Part shown: one piece after another, positions 1 to 49,019 of the stretch
How positions within the stretch are numbered: position 1 is the stretch's first letter
How the letters are laid out: the number at the start of each line of letters is the position of its first letter
Program-made: the position numbers and the translations under genes
Assembly (NCBI GenBank): GCA_037039925.1
Contig: JAXRKP010000082.1
Span: 206,001-270,000, forward strand
Length of the DNA stretch: 64,000 nt
From: Doris montereyensis
Taxonomy: Eukaryota > Mollusca > Gastropoda > Nudibranchia > Dorididae
Reading direction: 5' to 3'
The notes under the pieces: generated by a model
The model's database searches: none
What the model saw: only the letters and a program-made list of their open reading frames with translations
What the model was told of the DNA's origin: nothing

Positions 1-130
1 GCTAGATTCTATTTCCTTACATATTTGAGCTTGTCCAAGCAATGTAATTTAACTCTATAAAAATCAGAGGGTGGGGGATTTTGTAATGGCTAGTTACACT
101 GCAATTTTATATCCTGATCATGGTAAAAAA

Positions 131-428
131 AGAGAGTGGCATCGGTGGCCGAGAGGTTAGGCTGCCGGACTGGGGATCACGAGGCCCCGAGTTCGAATCC
201 TAGCAAAGCCAGGGCCGGCGTTGTGTTCCTTGGCAAAGACATTTAACATGCATTTTCCCCACTCTACCCAAGTGCAAATGGGTACAAGCACTAGCTTGGG
301 AATAAAAAGCGTCAGACTAGCGTCTGGACCAGGAGGTGATTATTGTCACTTGTCCGCTTCACGCTATAGAAACTGGGATAAGCTCTGGCTCTATAGGCCT
401 TCAGGGCCTTGAAGGAACTTTACTTTTA
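131..428 (+). mobile_element. SINE family A, full copy with target duplication
   Basis: The tRNA-like head has an A box TGGCCGAGAGG (146-156) and B box GTTCGAATCC (191-200). The body ends in ACTTTACTTTTA. It is flanked by a 12-bp direct repeat CATGGTAAAAAA at 119-130 and 429-440, the expected target-site duplication. Confidence 0.85.
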
Positions 429-440
429 CATGGTAAAAAA

Positions 441-1573
441 GAAGAAGAAAGAAAACAGTTTTATTTATGCTTAAAGATACTTATCCCCCAGTTCGCAACA
501 CAAGGCACAATTTACAGATCAGTCACTCCTCATCTGCATTTTTCAACTTTCAAATAGAGTTTCCATTCAGCTGCTCAATTTTTGAGAACTTAAAATAACA
601 AATATTGTACATTTTGTTATATATAGAGGAGAAAGATTGATGAAAAAATAAAATGTTCAAGAGATTTCAGCCCTACGGTAAATCAGGGATGCCCTCTGGT
701 CAAGATGATAAAATACTGAACGTTTTTCGTGACAGGAAACAAGGGAAATAAGGTCAAGTTTTTTCAAATTTTGTAACATAACAGCAAGTAGGGGTTGGGT
801 TTTTTGTTCAGTTCTTTAAACTTTCACTTTGTCTAAGTGAGAAGCTCAATTCACGTGCAAAGCCAGAGCTTTCTTGCCATTGCTGCTATAATTTATTTTG
901 ACCTTCCGTAGTATGCAATAGACAAAATCCAGTCTTTCATTTCTCGGAAGAAGTCAGAAAAAAATATCCTCCATCAGCGACCTTTTCTTGAAGCCATTCT
1001 TTTAATTTATTTTACACTCCTTTATCAAAATTTTACACATTACCGTCTCCCTGTTGAACAAAATCCTCCTAGCGGAACTTCATGCTTGAATCATGAGGAT
1101 CTATTCTAGATATATCTAGATCTAAATCTAAATTCCAATTATAAGCACTTTAGAATAAATAACATGAGTCCAGATCTAATTAGTCCAAACAGTCAAATCA
1201 CAAATCAAATAAGATATCCCAGGAGCCGTAGTGAAACGCTGAATGGCGAGTTGTTTAACGAACAATGAAAATTCGAACCAGTGATGGGCGGAAGAGAAGA
1301 GACCGGGAAAAGTATGAATATCTCGTCAAATAGTTTTTATAGGCTCGGGAACCGGACGGATCGGTGACAGGTATAAAATGACCGTCCGTGATAAAAATTC
1401 TGTATAATTTTTTTCGATTTTCGGACGGAAATAAATCGAGATACGGAGAATTTCGAAATGTATGGGACATGCGGAGAATTTCGAAATATACGCATTTCCG
1501 TATAAATACAGAAAAAGGGCATCCCTGGTGAATGGATCAATAAAAACAAATTACCCAATAAAATCTCACTCAC
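441..1573. other. Intron of RNF20-like gene, no feature seen
   Basis: AT-rich sequence. A cluster of TCTAGATCTAAATCTA words lies at 1098-1135. No further RNF20 exon was recognised. Confidence 0.6.
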
Positions 1574-1643
1574 TTTTGGTTTCTGTTTCATCAGATGTTT
1601 CTGCATCAAACCTCTGAAGCAAAACTCGGACGTCTTCATCAAG
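1574..1643 (-). CDS. RNF20: RNF20-like exon b
   Basis: 70 bp, entered in phase 0 and left in phase 1 at a GTGAGT donor. It reads [19 protein letters not shown], matching the family's FDENIRIILKRYD that directly follows the NRYW motif. Confidence 0.78.
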
Positions 1644-2649
1644 CTACGGACAGAGTTTAAAAAGTGAGTACATTTGGTAATTTGGAGAAAAAAAAAACTT
1701 CAGGGTCTTAATGCTAATTTTGCTACCATCTCAACAAAGTGTAGCACCAATGACCTAGTGTTTAGGCTACCAGGCTCAGAATCATTAGGTCCTGGGTTCA
1801 AATACTGACAATGTTTGGTCAGATGTTGTGATGCTTGGGAAAGAAATGTAACACATTTTCGCATGCAGCCCAGGTGCAAATCGACAGTAGCAAAACGTGC
1901 GTGGGACTAGCATCCTGGTCAAGAGGCCATGAACTATTTATATTATATGTTCAGCTTCATATTGTAGTAACCACAATAAGCTATCACTCTAGGGGCCGTA
2001 ATGACCTTGAGGGAACTTTCCCCCATTCTTTTAGTTGTCTCAGTAGGATGGCAAAGGGAATATATAATTTTCTGTCAATAACAACACTGGAGAGCCTTTA
2101 TAAACATAATTACAAGTTGACAATAGCTGAATATTGTAAAATAAACAAACAGTCAACATAGGAGGAAAATGTTATGTTCTAGGCGATAGCTGGCACGGCC
2201 ATTTGTGACTTCATTTGAATTTTCTTCTTCTGTTAATGTTTTGTTCATATTAAAACATGGCAATTTTGTATGTATACGGCTTCCCTTTCTTTCATTGTGT
2301 GAGCCGTCCTCCTCTTTAGCATTCATCCCCTGTGTGGTCTCATTATCAGGGCAGCTATTGCCTGTGTAAGGTTGAAATATTTTCTTTCTCAAAATGGCTA
2401 TGCCCACAACACTCTGTTTCTGAAATAATCTTTATGCACTTGCCACACAATAATTTTTGTTGTTGTAATTATACAACTGACCTGATTCCAGTATCTATTG
2501 ACGATCATCAACACAGCATCGTCTGTGCGCTGCCTGTTTTCCAGCTGATCTATGCGCTTCCTTAATTCCGTTTCAACTTTTTTACGTTGCTCGATTCTTT
2601 CCGCTAGTTTCTTGTTCTGAAAGACCAAGACCTTCAAATCCAGCTCTTC
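1574..2649 (-). CDS. RNF20: RNF20/RNF40-like (Bre1) E3 ubiquitin ligase, partial gene (two internal exons)
   Basis: Bre1 ligases ubiquitylate histone H2B in the nucleus through a C-terminal RING finger (family knowledge). Only an N-terminal part is visible here: exons 2482-2649 and 1574-1643, joined in phase 0. The predicted peptide contains [17 protein letters not shown], then [27 protein letters not shown] and [13 protein letters not shown]. This follows, in order, the vertebrate RNF20 stretch ending in NRYW..FDENIRIILKRYD. The segment is a highly charged coiled coil. Both exons have good acceptors and donors and no indels. The initiator exon should lie upstream (window positions 2650-7200) but was not recognised; the RING end lies beyond position 1. 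The gene runs divergently from SMPD4. RNF20 versus RNF40 cannot be separated, since invertebrates usually have one Bre1 gene. Confidence 0.85.
1745..2035 (+). mobile_element. SINE family A, diverged copy
   Basis: It retains the order of head, a GTTCAAAT B-box remnant, the CAGGTGCAAAT body block, the GACTAGCATCCTGG block and the CCTTGAGGGAACTTT end, with many substitutions. Confidence 0.7.
2482..2649 (-). CDS. RNF20: RNF20-like exon a
   Basis: 56 codons, phase 0 at both ends. The acceptor is a TTTTACAG tract and the donor GTCAGT. It starts [19 protein letters not shown] and ends in the conserved NRYWNQ. A charged coiled-coil segment. Confidence 0.85.
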
Positions 2650-2929
2650 CTGTAAAAGAAAACGAAAAATGGCAAACAAATCTCTTAGTGTTCTCTCTCT
2701 TTACAAATGAGTTTCCTCCTGTCTTCACACTTGTATTTTACATGAACTCTTTTATAATCAATAATTTACAGATTCTTTTATGACAGACTGGATTTGATAT
2801 CAATCAGTTACAGCTCTGTAACGAGAAAGGTCATTCAATACTGAGTGTCTCTTTGTTAAGTTCTCTTACTTTCTTATATGTATGTGTGTAATTATTTTAT
2901 AAAATCAATATGTACTTTGCTTGTTTCAT

Positions 2930-3043
2930 TGGAATTTACCCAATCCACCATAAACGGTGATCTCAGGGGTAAATTAGAGCAAACGGTAAGATGAAAGATA
3001 AATGAAAGGAAGGAAGTATAAATCATCAGCCCCTACCAACCGT
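2930..3043 (-). mobile_element. Short SINE-like family C copy, reverse
   Basis: Plus strand: GGAATTTACCCAATCCACC, ACGGTGATCTCAGGGG, then AAGATGAAAGATAAATGAAA and CCCCTACCAACCG. It shares the 3' hairpin module and an upstream pyrimidine-rich part with the other C copies. Confidence 0.6.
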
Positions 3044-4497
3044 CCCCTCAAAATACAAAAATACAAGTGTTAATTTCTAGTGAAAAAAGACAAGAAAAGC
3101 CTCATTTACAGGAGGACACGATTACGCATGGTTACATTTCAATTGTTTTATGCCATGCAACAAATCGATTCCAGATATATGACTTTTAGAAGAAATCATT
3201 GTGTGCTTCAGTCAGGGGCATAAGTAACTTCTACAAAAGGACTAGCACAAACTTGTCTTTAAGAATTGCTTCGCAGAATACGGGACGGGATGGGAGCGGT
3301 GGCGTTCATTTGAACTAATGGGCATCTGGTTTGAGTTTCCTTAAGTTCTCGTTGAAATTGAGTAATATTGTATTGTTATGCCAAGGAGACTGGGCGTGGA
3401 GACGTAAAGTCACTATCATTGTAATGGATCAACATCTTGTTTATTTATAGAAAAATAAAACCAAAGCCTATTGATTGCCGGACTTCTTTACATGTGAAAG
3501 AATAAGCGGGTTTTACCATTCTGCTAGCTGAACGGTCTAAATCTAACTTATAATTTTCATGATGTCCGAAATAGCCATTTTCAATAGAGTAGAGAGATGG
3601 CCGAGAAGCACAGGAGAAGAGTAATCCAAAAACAAAATTGCAAAGCCAACCAGACAATTTAAAAACAAAAATTTCATGATTTCCCAATTGTTACACCCCA
3701 TGAATCACTTCTCCGCTATTCCCGTCATCAGATCTCAGATCGAAAAACTATCTTTTGTCCATAGAGGAGGTATTCAAACTTCATTTAGAGTTACCTATGA
3801 TTTTTAATTGCTTTCGCAGAATATATGGTGGTAGGGATGGGATGTTCTTCTTATTTTTAACTGTTTTTTTCAGCTCTTAATGTGTGTTCATTTGTAGACA
3901 TCAGTTGTTATTGTTTGCCTCACGGATCACTGTAGATAACAGATTTAATAATTCTCTTCCACATGGAATTAAAGAAAACAGAATTATCTTGTCTTACTTT
4001 AAAAGAGGGAAATGTGGCCTATTGATTCGGACGTTCACACCCAAAAATATTCCAAAACACACAAATTGAAAGCAAATTTCACAATATTATGGAAGAATCT
4101 AATGGACCAAATGTTAAGAAGATTCATCAATTAGATCAAGAAACATTAATTGAAGAGTTCAAGTTATTGGGTCCCAATGATATAAAGAAATCATTAGATA
4201 ATCCAAAAAGAAAATATTGCTAATCATGATAATTAAAATGGTAAAAATTTCAACATGTGCTTAAGGATTACCAAAGAATAAGTTTTCCCTAGCTGTAGAT
4301 GTCAGAGAAATAGCCATTTTTTGTCCGACCATGAGGTCTGACGATTCCTCAGATGTTCTCTTGGACATTTTCCTCTGTCTTTAGAGTATAACAGATTATA
4401 TTGACTGTCTTATTTTCAGAATATATGGTGGTAGGAAGATCAAAAAAATATCAATATATTTTAATAACAATATTTTTGATAATGGCATTATGTGTGT

Positions 4498-4600
4498 TCA
4501 GAGAGAGAGAAAGAAAGAGAGAGAGAGAGAGAACAAAAAAATTCTCAAACACACAAAGAATTAATGTTTTAGAGAGAGAGAGAGAGAGAAGAGAGAACAA
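4498..4600 (+). repeat. (GA)n tracts, duplicated
   Basis: Two GA runs with similar flanks (AACAAAAAAATTCTCAAACAC and AGAGAGTTCACACCCAAAAA), an imperfect local duplication. Confidence 0.8.
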
Positions 4601-4847
4601 GAGAGTTCACACCCAAAAAATAACAAACACACACTTACATAGCCTTTGCAATCAATACCAATAAGTGTGACTACAATGAAAAGGGTTTCTTTGCAAAGTA
4701 TAAAGTCATGAAAAGAAAAAAGTTGAAATTTTAAATGAGTTTGTTTGTGAAGGGTTATGCAGTGTGTTACTAGTGTAAGAATACAGGATTGCAAAGGAAA
4801 AGGTGGTATCAAGAACACATAACTGTGCAGTATTCGATCCTTATGGT

Positions 4848-4905
4848 GACCAGGTTTTTTTCAGTCTATTCCTCTTGTATTTGTCTCATCTTTGTTCCTC
4901 TCTGT
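4848..4905 (+). mobile_element. Foldback element D, arm fragment
   Basis: TTTTTTTCAGTCTATTCCTC and TGTATTTGTCTCATCTTTG match the right arm of the D elements. No core is present. Confidence 0.45.
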
Positions 4906-5204
4906 AGGTAGTACAAACCAAAATCTAAAGTGTAAGCAATAGAAAAGCAATTGCTACCAATGGAATAACATCGTTGTAAATTATATGCATCTAACGACGC
5001 CATAAAACTGCTGTCATACATAAGACTCGCAGAAAACCGAAAGACTGAAGCAGCGGGAGGGATTATGTCGCAGTAATATAGGTCAGAAATTTACGGCCAA
5101 GGCAAGAGAGTTATTGATAAAACTTTCAGGAAAGAAATTATTATAATTATAAGCTGTAAATTATACTAAGTTAAACACCATGTCCTTTCTTTGTAAAATA
5201 ATTT

Positions 5205-5517
5205 AGGTTTGATTTGATTTACCCACGTCCACACCTGAGGTGATCTCAGGGTCTTTGGTACTTGTAGCATTTTTTAATTTTGCCCGTACTGCTCTGTAAA
5301 CAGCAAAGGGACCTTTAACGTGCACAGAGTGCTGTGATCTGCATACTACACGGGATCTTCTTTTAATAATTTTATCCGTCTCCGATGACATTAGGACTAG
5401 ATCTAGACCTTGCTCAAAAGAAAAAGAAAAAATGTTTCCACTGCTGGCAGAGCTCAAACCCACTAACTTTTGGTTGAGGCCAACCACCTTCTTGCCTCTG
5501 GATTACCGAGTCCCTCC
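5205..5517 (-). mobile_element. SINE family B copy, reverse
   Basis: Reverse strand: GGACTCGGTAATCCAGAGGC head, a GGGTTTGAGC B-box-like motif, the CGTGCA block and the 3' CCTGAGATCACC module with a TAAATCAAATCAAA tail. Confidence 0.8.
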
Positions 5518-6384
5518 TTCCCTCTTTATTTAGCCATTTTAATTTTAGGTGTAATGAAAATAAATAATACCAAGGCCAAGGCAAGGGACCTGACATGATG
5601 CTCCACTTTACAGGATGCACGTTTTTTCACTTGTAACATAGCGTCAGAGTTGCATAGGCCTAGACTTTAAATTTTAACCGTTGTAAACAATGAACTGGTC
5701 ATGAAATGTGATGTAGACATTGTAGAGCTATCCGAATTTGGAGTATTATTACTATTATTATTCTATTGACGATTTGGGCGAGAAAATGGTGAGTGTATTA
5801 AGTACAGGTAAACCGACACCTGTCGTGCAAAATTAGAACACAAATTCAAACTTCCATGTACCGCAATGAATGGCATGAAAGAGACAGAAGGATCAGAAAT
5901 ATAAAACATGTCCATATAACAACCTGAAGTGGGAAAATCAAAGCTTTCGAAATGCCATTTTCTTCATTTCATGCTCTGTGCTCCCGACCAGTTCCAAAGC
6001 CAAGCGGAAACAACTGCGGCGGTGGTCTGCAAGTGATTCCATTCTTTGTGATCTTACTCGGTGCAAAAAAAAATTGCATATCCCGTTCAATTTCGAGAAT
6101 GGATTTCACAAAGGCCATGGTGCCGCCTTTCCCCCGTATTGAAAGCTATGAATGATAGTATATGGACGACATGGTGGCTTGCATGAATAAATTATAGAAC
6201 AGAATTACCCTTGCAAATCTTCCCTTTCAATACACGAGCACTTTCCTTCAAAGACAGTACTCACTGCTTTAAAAGAAAAGAAGGGATAGGACAGAGGAGA
6301 GGTGAATGCAGAGAAGTGAGATAGAGAGGAGAAATAAAATAATACGATATTGTGATTTATGTGTGTTTGTGTGTGCACGCTTCT

Positions 6385-6446
6385 GTGTGTGAGAGAGAGA
6401 GACAGACAGACAGACAAACAGGCAGACACATAGAGATGGACTGAGA

Positions 6447-6518
<72 letters not shown>

Positions 6519-6635
6519 TTAAGAGACAGAGATACAGAGAGAGTGAGACACAGAGAGACAGAGAGAAAGAGAGAGAAAGAGTACGTATGTGTATGTGTGT
6601 GTGAGAGATAGATGATAGATAGATAGATAGATAGG

Positions 6636-6671
<36 letters not shown>

Positions 6672-6690
6672 GAAAGAGAGAGAGGAGAGA
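6385..6690 (+). repeat. (GA)n and (GATA)n microsatellite cluster
   Basis: A long GA run (about 6450-6514), GACA/GAGA units, then GATA units (6610-6669). Confidence 0.95.
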
Positions 6691-6804
6691 GGGGGAGCAT
6701 TTCTTTTGGATCTGTCTTTATTAATGGTTCTTAACCATAATCGTCATCATCATTATTGCTGCCTTCGTCATCATCATTGTCATCATCAGTACATTTTTAT
6801 TCTG

Positions 6805-6880
6805 TTTCTGTGTCTGTGTCTGTCTGTCTGTCTGTCTCTGTCTGTCTATGTATGACACACACACACACACACACATGCAT
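6805..6880 (+). repeat. TGTC and CA microsatellites
   Basis: CTGTCTGTCTGTCTGT followed by a run of about 11 CA dinucleotides. Confidence 0.9.
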
Positions 6881-7207
6881 ACATACATCTGTCAATGGTT
6901 TTTAGTTATTTCCTTCTTTTGCTTCAATGTTTGATTAGTTGGCCTATGTGTGTTGTGTAAATCGTTGAAAGGATAGAGAAATCGAAAAACAAGAAAATGA
7001 AATCACTCCGTATCTCAACACGGTAAAGACATTGCGAAATGCGCACGGCTATTTGATTTTATCCGACGTCGTGACAAGGGAGCGAAATCTAAACAAAGTG
7101 CGGTGAAAATTTTCGTCTAGATTCTAAATCCAGATGTGTTTTCATACTTTGTCATGCGTTTTAAAGAATTAAACTGAACATAAGATTTACTGGACATTGG
7201 AGACAAA

Positions 7208-43676
<36,469 letters not shown>

Positions 43677-43830
43677 AAGAGTGGTCATGCTTTATCTGAT
43701 TGTGTGTAGCTGATACTATTGTTATTGTTTGGAAGAAGAAAAATAGTTGTAAAAATGTCAATGTTTATGAAAAGAAAATATTGAACTGATTACAATCAAA
43801 TTTGTTGATTTTTGTATGTACTGATATGTG

Positions 43831-43834
<4 letters not shown>

Positions 43835-43863
<29 letters not shown>

Positions 43864-43870
43864 GTATGTA
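43835..43870 (+). repeat. (TA)n microsatellite
   Basis: TATATATATATATG units about 150 bp past the SMPD4 stop codon, probably in the 3' UTR or just beyond. Confidence 0.85.
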
Positions 43871-43981
43871 TTTCTTAAAATTGAATGTAGCGAAATCAAT
43901 AGGCCTACATGTATTTGCATTTGATAGCTTGTGTATAGTATAATAATTGATAATGTTCAAGTTTTAAAGTTTAGACCTTAA

Positions 43982-45095
43982 CTCATAGACTACAATTGTC
44001 GCATTTATGCGATCACAGCATAACTATAGAAAGATTGCGTATATGCGATTAAGTGTAGGAGCATCTTCTAGGCTTATTATTCTACTTCCGTTTTATACCA
44101 GAACGAGCTCTCTAGTGTGATGGTTGATTTTATATGATTACTGCTGGCAGTGCAAGCCTTGAACTAAACCCGTTTTCTTTGCCAATGTACAAAACAACAA
44201 CTACCACTAGTACTACAAGTAGATCTATAAGTCAGAAACAGCATAGACCGCACTGTTTTCGATCAGTTTACCGGTTCATTGTTTTCCAATCGTTGTTTTC
44301 ATCTATTTATTGATGGAAGTAGTGTATTGTGTGAATGGAGTCTGCATTCCTAAAAGATTTTTAGCTTCTCAATTTCACCCTTTCACTCATCCACACTCAG
44401 ACAAACTAGCAACACATAGCCGGTCTTTATTGGGTGCCAATATAAAGTTTGATCTCTTATGAACACTGTTTAAAAAAGGAAGAGAAAATAATAACAAATA
44501 AAAAAGTTACAAATTTTTGGAACCACCCTACTTTTTTTCGGTACCCACGCCATGATCTAGTGTCAGACCTTGGGAAGTCTATGAAAAAATGATGAGTTAA
44601 AAGTTACACTTTAGCGAAGTTTGATATTTTCAACTGAAAAGCTGAACGGAATTCTTTGAGGATACCAATAACCCTTTTCATTTTAAGTTTTATGTAGGAA
44701 ACGACAAAGTAAAAAAGAGAAAAATTTGTAAATACGGTAGTTTTTAAATTGGCACTAATAGTGAGAAAATGATACCTGTTTACTATAACAATGTTATCAA
44801 ATAAATAAATAAAAAGATGCAATGACTTACACTTGCAAGATTCACCAGCTACCCATTTGCTCCAAATAAAGTGCCTTTACTTTTCATGGGACCAAGTTTT
44901 TGTTGTTTTCTCAGCATAGACCGCACTGTTTTCGATCAGTTTACCGGCATATTGTTTTCCAATCATTGTTTTCATCTATTTATTAATGAAAGTAGTGTGT
45001 TTTAAAAACATGAAGAGAAAATGATAAATAAAAAAGTTACAAATTTTTGGGTACCCACGCCATAATCTTGTGTCGGACCTTGGGTAGTCTATGAG
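43982..45095. mobile_element. TTAA-flanked inverted-end element with internal duplication
   Basis: Perfect 12-bp inverted ends CTCATAGACTAC (43982-43993) and GTAGTCTATGAG (45084-45095), with TTAA directly outside each end (43978-43981, 45096-45099). The inside holds a 340-bp unit (44237-44584) and a shortened second copy (44912-45091). No coding capacity was seen. TTAA duplication is typical of piggyBac-like elements, but the ends do not prove that family. Confidence 0.6.
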
Positions 45096-45264
45096 TTAAA
45101 GTTTGGGATATAAAAATAATAATAATAATATAAGAGATTGACGGGATAAAATTGAGAATCCGCCAGTGTCTGTCAATCAGCAAACATTCATGCAGGGTCA
45201 TTTAAATGAAGAAGAGAAGGAAAGGAATAGGCCCAGCAACTACTAGTACTACTATATTGATTGA

Positions 45265-45583
45265 TTTGATTTGATTTACCCACATCCACAACTAAGGTGA
45301 TCTCAGGAGTTTTTGGTAGGATTTTTGATTTTGCCCGGACTGCCCTGTTAACAATAACAGCCAAGGGATCTTTAACGTGCACAGTGTTGTGATTTGCACA
45401 CGGGACCTCTTTTTATCATTCGTCTCCGATGGGACTAGGTGTCGATCAACCTACCTGGACCAAGGCGGTAGATTTTGCTCAAAGAAACACGAGAAAAAAT
45501 GTTCAACCGTTGGCGGGCTCAAACCCAACCCATGATCTTTAGGTTGAGAGACAGACACCTTGCCTCTGGATTACCGAACCCCT
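45265..45583 (-). mobile_element. SINE family B copy, reverse
   Basis: Plus-strand text runs TTGATTTGATTTACCCAC (tail), AACTAAGGTGATCTCAGG (3' module), TTTAACGTGCACAG, and ends in CCTCTGGATTACCGAACCCC (head). Confidence 0.8.
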
Positions 45584-47514
45584 TACAACTACTACAAGTG
45601 AACCACCTCCATAAATAAAATGGAAAAGCTTGACACGGACACAAGCAACGTAAATTTGTCAAGATTTATCAGAGAGATAGATAGGAGACGAGTAGGGATC
45701 TGTCATTGACCCTGCGACTCTCCCACCATGTGAGTAAAGAAAAGAGCGGAGTAGTAAAAGTAAGGGAAGACGGAAGAAGTGAGAGGATTGTTTTATTTCT
45801 AAAATTAGCAAATTGCAATATGATACATGTACCTGCAAGTACTTGAGAAATTAATTCTATACTTATAGTAATAGTAGGGATATTGAGTTTTTCGCTGCAC
45901 AAATTTTTCAAAATATGAAAGTGAGAGCACAACTCAATTAGACAAATGTTTGTTGTTTCATGCATTAACTTCAGCCAATATAATGCAACACCCCAGAACT
46001 GGAACATTTGGGCCGTTTTTGGCCTTAATATTAATAGTAATAGCACCTCCTGGAGTGATTTTTTTTTGCTTGAGTTTAGGTTTTTGTTTTTATTATGTAC
46101 ATGAGTAACTGTCAAAATACAACCATCCTATATTATTGAAAAGTTTGTCGAGTCCTTGGTTGCCATAGATCCAATTTTCAAAATCTGTCTCCTCCCTTAG
46201 TTATGAATAAAATCACTCAAAACCTGTACAGATCGTCTTTTCCATTCAATATCTAAAGAGTGACGTCAGTTTAAAAAAAATTATTTAGGATAGTTTTTTT
46301 TAAATAAATTTTTGAAAATACTACTCTAATTACTATTGTGAATGTACAAAAACGGCATTTTTATTACAAACAAAAAAATTTCCAAAAAAGTTTACAATAT
46401 ATAAAAAAAACCTGATGTCATTCTATTAAAATTAACAAGAAGAACCTGTGTGCTAAATATAATACAAATCGTTCGGTAAGTGGCGGAGGAGATAGAATTT
46501 TAGTGTGACAAAACTACATTTCCAGAAAAATGCAAGTAAAAAAATCAAAAGAAAATAACACAAAACAAACACTTCAGATGTGTGACGCAATGTTAAGTCA
46601 CGAGCGATAGACACTTGAGATTAGTCGCGTGGCATGTCTCCTTATGAGCGAATATTCGCTAGCAATTAACTAGTTTCACGCGATGTCTCTCAGTCGCGAG
46701 CGGCAAAAGTGTCTACTTATGCGCGAGCAACTTTTCGTCGCGTCTGAAAGACTGGCAACGGCAAGCAACGGGAAACGGTTGAGAAGGGCAATGTAATAAT
46801 TTAGTATCAACGAGATGGATACGGCAAAGCTCTCTTCTATGTACATGTTCATGTCCAACTTAACACTTGGTTTAGGTTTCTTGTTGGTTGAGAACTATTA
46901 GTATTACATCTAGATCTAGAGGTAGGTTCCACATCTTCCGAATGTTCTATTTTTTCAAAAACGTAAAAGGCCTTTTTTTTTCTTCTTCAGAAATCGATCC
47001 ATGCCCAATTCGAAATTCGAGATAAAATGTTTATATTATCTAAATCTAGATCACGGTAAATTATAAAAACAGCAGTAAATTAATTAGTAAATCGGGAAAG
47101 TTGGTAAGTTTGAGTAAATCCAAAAAATAAGATGAGTCAGTCATCGGCTTCGTAAACAAAGGAAAGACTGAAAGAATGATAACACACTATTTAAATTTAA
47201 ATGGTTAGAATTTAAACCTAGCAAAACGAACGCAGTTTCAAACCAAACAGCATTAATAGGTGAATATAGAGTTCTCAAAATCACTGAATGTAATCTACGA
47301 TTACTATCAATAAAACTATATTTAGTATCGAAGTTTTTATGGTCTTCGATTATTTCTATCAAATACGATTATAAGCTGAGTAGAAATTAGAATTCGCAAT
47401 TTTCTTCACCAAAATAATTTTTTGCTCTCGAGAACAAAATATCGGGAAAATTGCAGCCTTATCGGGATGTTGGGAATGGGGTTCCAAATCGGGAATTTCC
47501 GAAACTTGGCAGGT
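45584..47514. other. Spacer downstream of SMPD4, no gene seen
   Basis: AT-rich, no exon recognised. The stretch 46570-46760 is richer in CG dinucleotides (GTCGCG, GCGCGAGC) than its surroundings, cause unknown. Confidence 0.5.
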
Positions 47515-47810
47515 CTGAGGATGCGACAATGACAAAGGATGTGACTATTGTGACGATGATGTGACAATGATATAGGATGTGACAATGATGTAACATTGAC
47601 AAAGGATGTGACAATGATATAGGATGTGACGATGACAGTATGTGACTATGACAACGGGTGTGACAATGAGATGACAATGACAGGATGTGACGACTACATG
47701 GGATATGACAATGATCTAACGATGACATACGATGTGACAATGATGTGATGATGACATAGGATGTGACCATGATGACATAGACTGACCAATGACATAGGAT
47801 GTGACTATCG
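47515..47810 (+). repeat. Degenerate tandem repeat GATGTGACAATGA
   Basis: About 20 short units of GGATGTGACAATGATGTGAC and GATGACATAG type. Confidence 0.85.
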
Positions 47811-48356
47811 CATAACTCAATCTTAATTGTTTCATTTTTATAGAAAACATCACAAATAAATAAAGAAAGAAATATTCACACAATAGATTTGAATCATGAA
47901 AGATTTATTTTGACTATTCTATCCGCATAGGAAAATGAAATTCTATTCAAAAGCATAAAAATTGGTGAAAATTGAGATTGAAGAGCTTCAAGACTGGAAA
48001 AGAAATTTTAAAAACTAAAATCAATATAGATAAAATAATGCTTTTCAAAGAATCTCAATAAAAAACGATTTGATCATGAGTATCACTCTCAGAAAACATA
48101 ATTTCTGAGGATTTCGTACAAAAATTCAATTCTTGTCGATAAAAACCAATCAAAATAATTATATGAAAAATGGTGTAAAAGATATCGCAGATGTTGCTGT
48201 TGACACATATATATATATATATATTATAGATATATATATACTCAACTGGTATGAGAAACCATGTAGACACAGAGAAGTCTGAATCGAAAACAGCTAGGAT
48301 ATAGATGCGCTACACCAAAACAAGAAAAGGATATGGTGCTCCCCATATTTACATGA

Positions 48357-48545
48357 ACAAATAGCAGAAAACACATAATTCTAATATGAAGTACAGTAAT
48401 TAAAATCATAAACAAATAGCAGAAAACACATAATTCTAATATGAAGTACAGTAATTAAAATCATAAACAAATAGCAGAAAACACATAATTCTAATATGAA
48501 GTACAGTAATTAAAATCATAAACAAATAGCAGAAAACACATAATA
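48357..48545 (+). repeat. 55-bp tandem repeat
   Basis: About 3.4 almost identical copies starting ATAGCAGAAAACACATAATT. Near identity implies recent expansion. Confidence 0.95.
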
Positions 48546-49019
48546 CTAGGTACCACAACAGACGTAATTAGCCGGGCAGAAATTTACGCCCTGCTGACCC
48601 ACTGGTCAATAGGCCAGAGCGGCCTCGCGAGTCGGCGGTTGAAAATTACCAGTTGTCTTCACAAAAGCATTCATACCTCGGGCCACGTATGACGTAGCGA
48701 GCTAATTTTAGCTTCATTCGAAACTAGAGAAGTGTAGCTTTGTTCCGATACCACTTTCACTTTACTTTGTGTTGTTGATCGTTTCTCAAAACGATGTTAA
48801 AGATTTCAATCCAGCCGGAGAAGCCCTTCTGTGGCTTAAAAATATCTTAAAGTTGAACAGCATTGAAAGTCAACTTATGAAGTTTATTCATGCCAAGTTT
48901 CATTTTTTAACAATTTATCTGGGCCGAGGTAAAAGAACTTTTTTAGAGGACGACTTTCAAAGCGCATTTCGTTAGGCCTGGCTGGGCCAACCGGCTACCC
49001 TCGATTGTAAAGCCGAAGA

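Larger units (their letters stand above)
3044..7207. other. RNF20 intron and shared upstream region of RNF20 and SMPD4
   Basis: Apart from listed repeats nothing certain is seen. It must hold the RNF20 first exon and both promoters. A minus-strand ATG in a fine context (GGCACCATGG, ending 6120) opens 49 codons starting MAFVKSILEIERDMQ, but no family was recognised. Confidence 0.5.

Noticed and set aside
48769..48975. 68-codon frame with LLWLKNILKLNSIESQ
   Set aside because: No ATG start, no splice link to the following exon in phase, and no family recognised; perhaps part of the decayed element at 49-50.5 kb.
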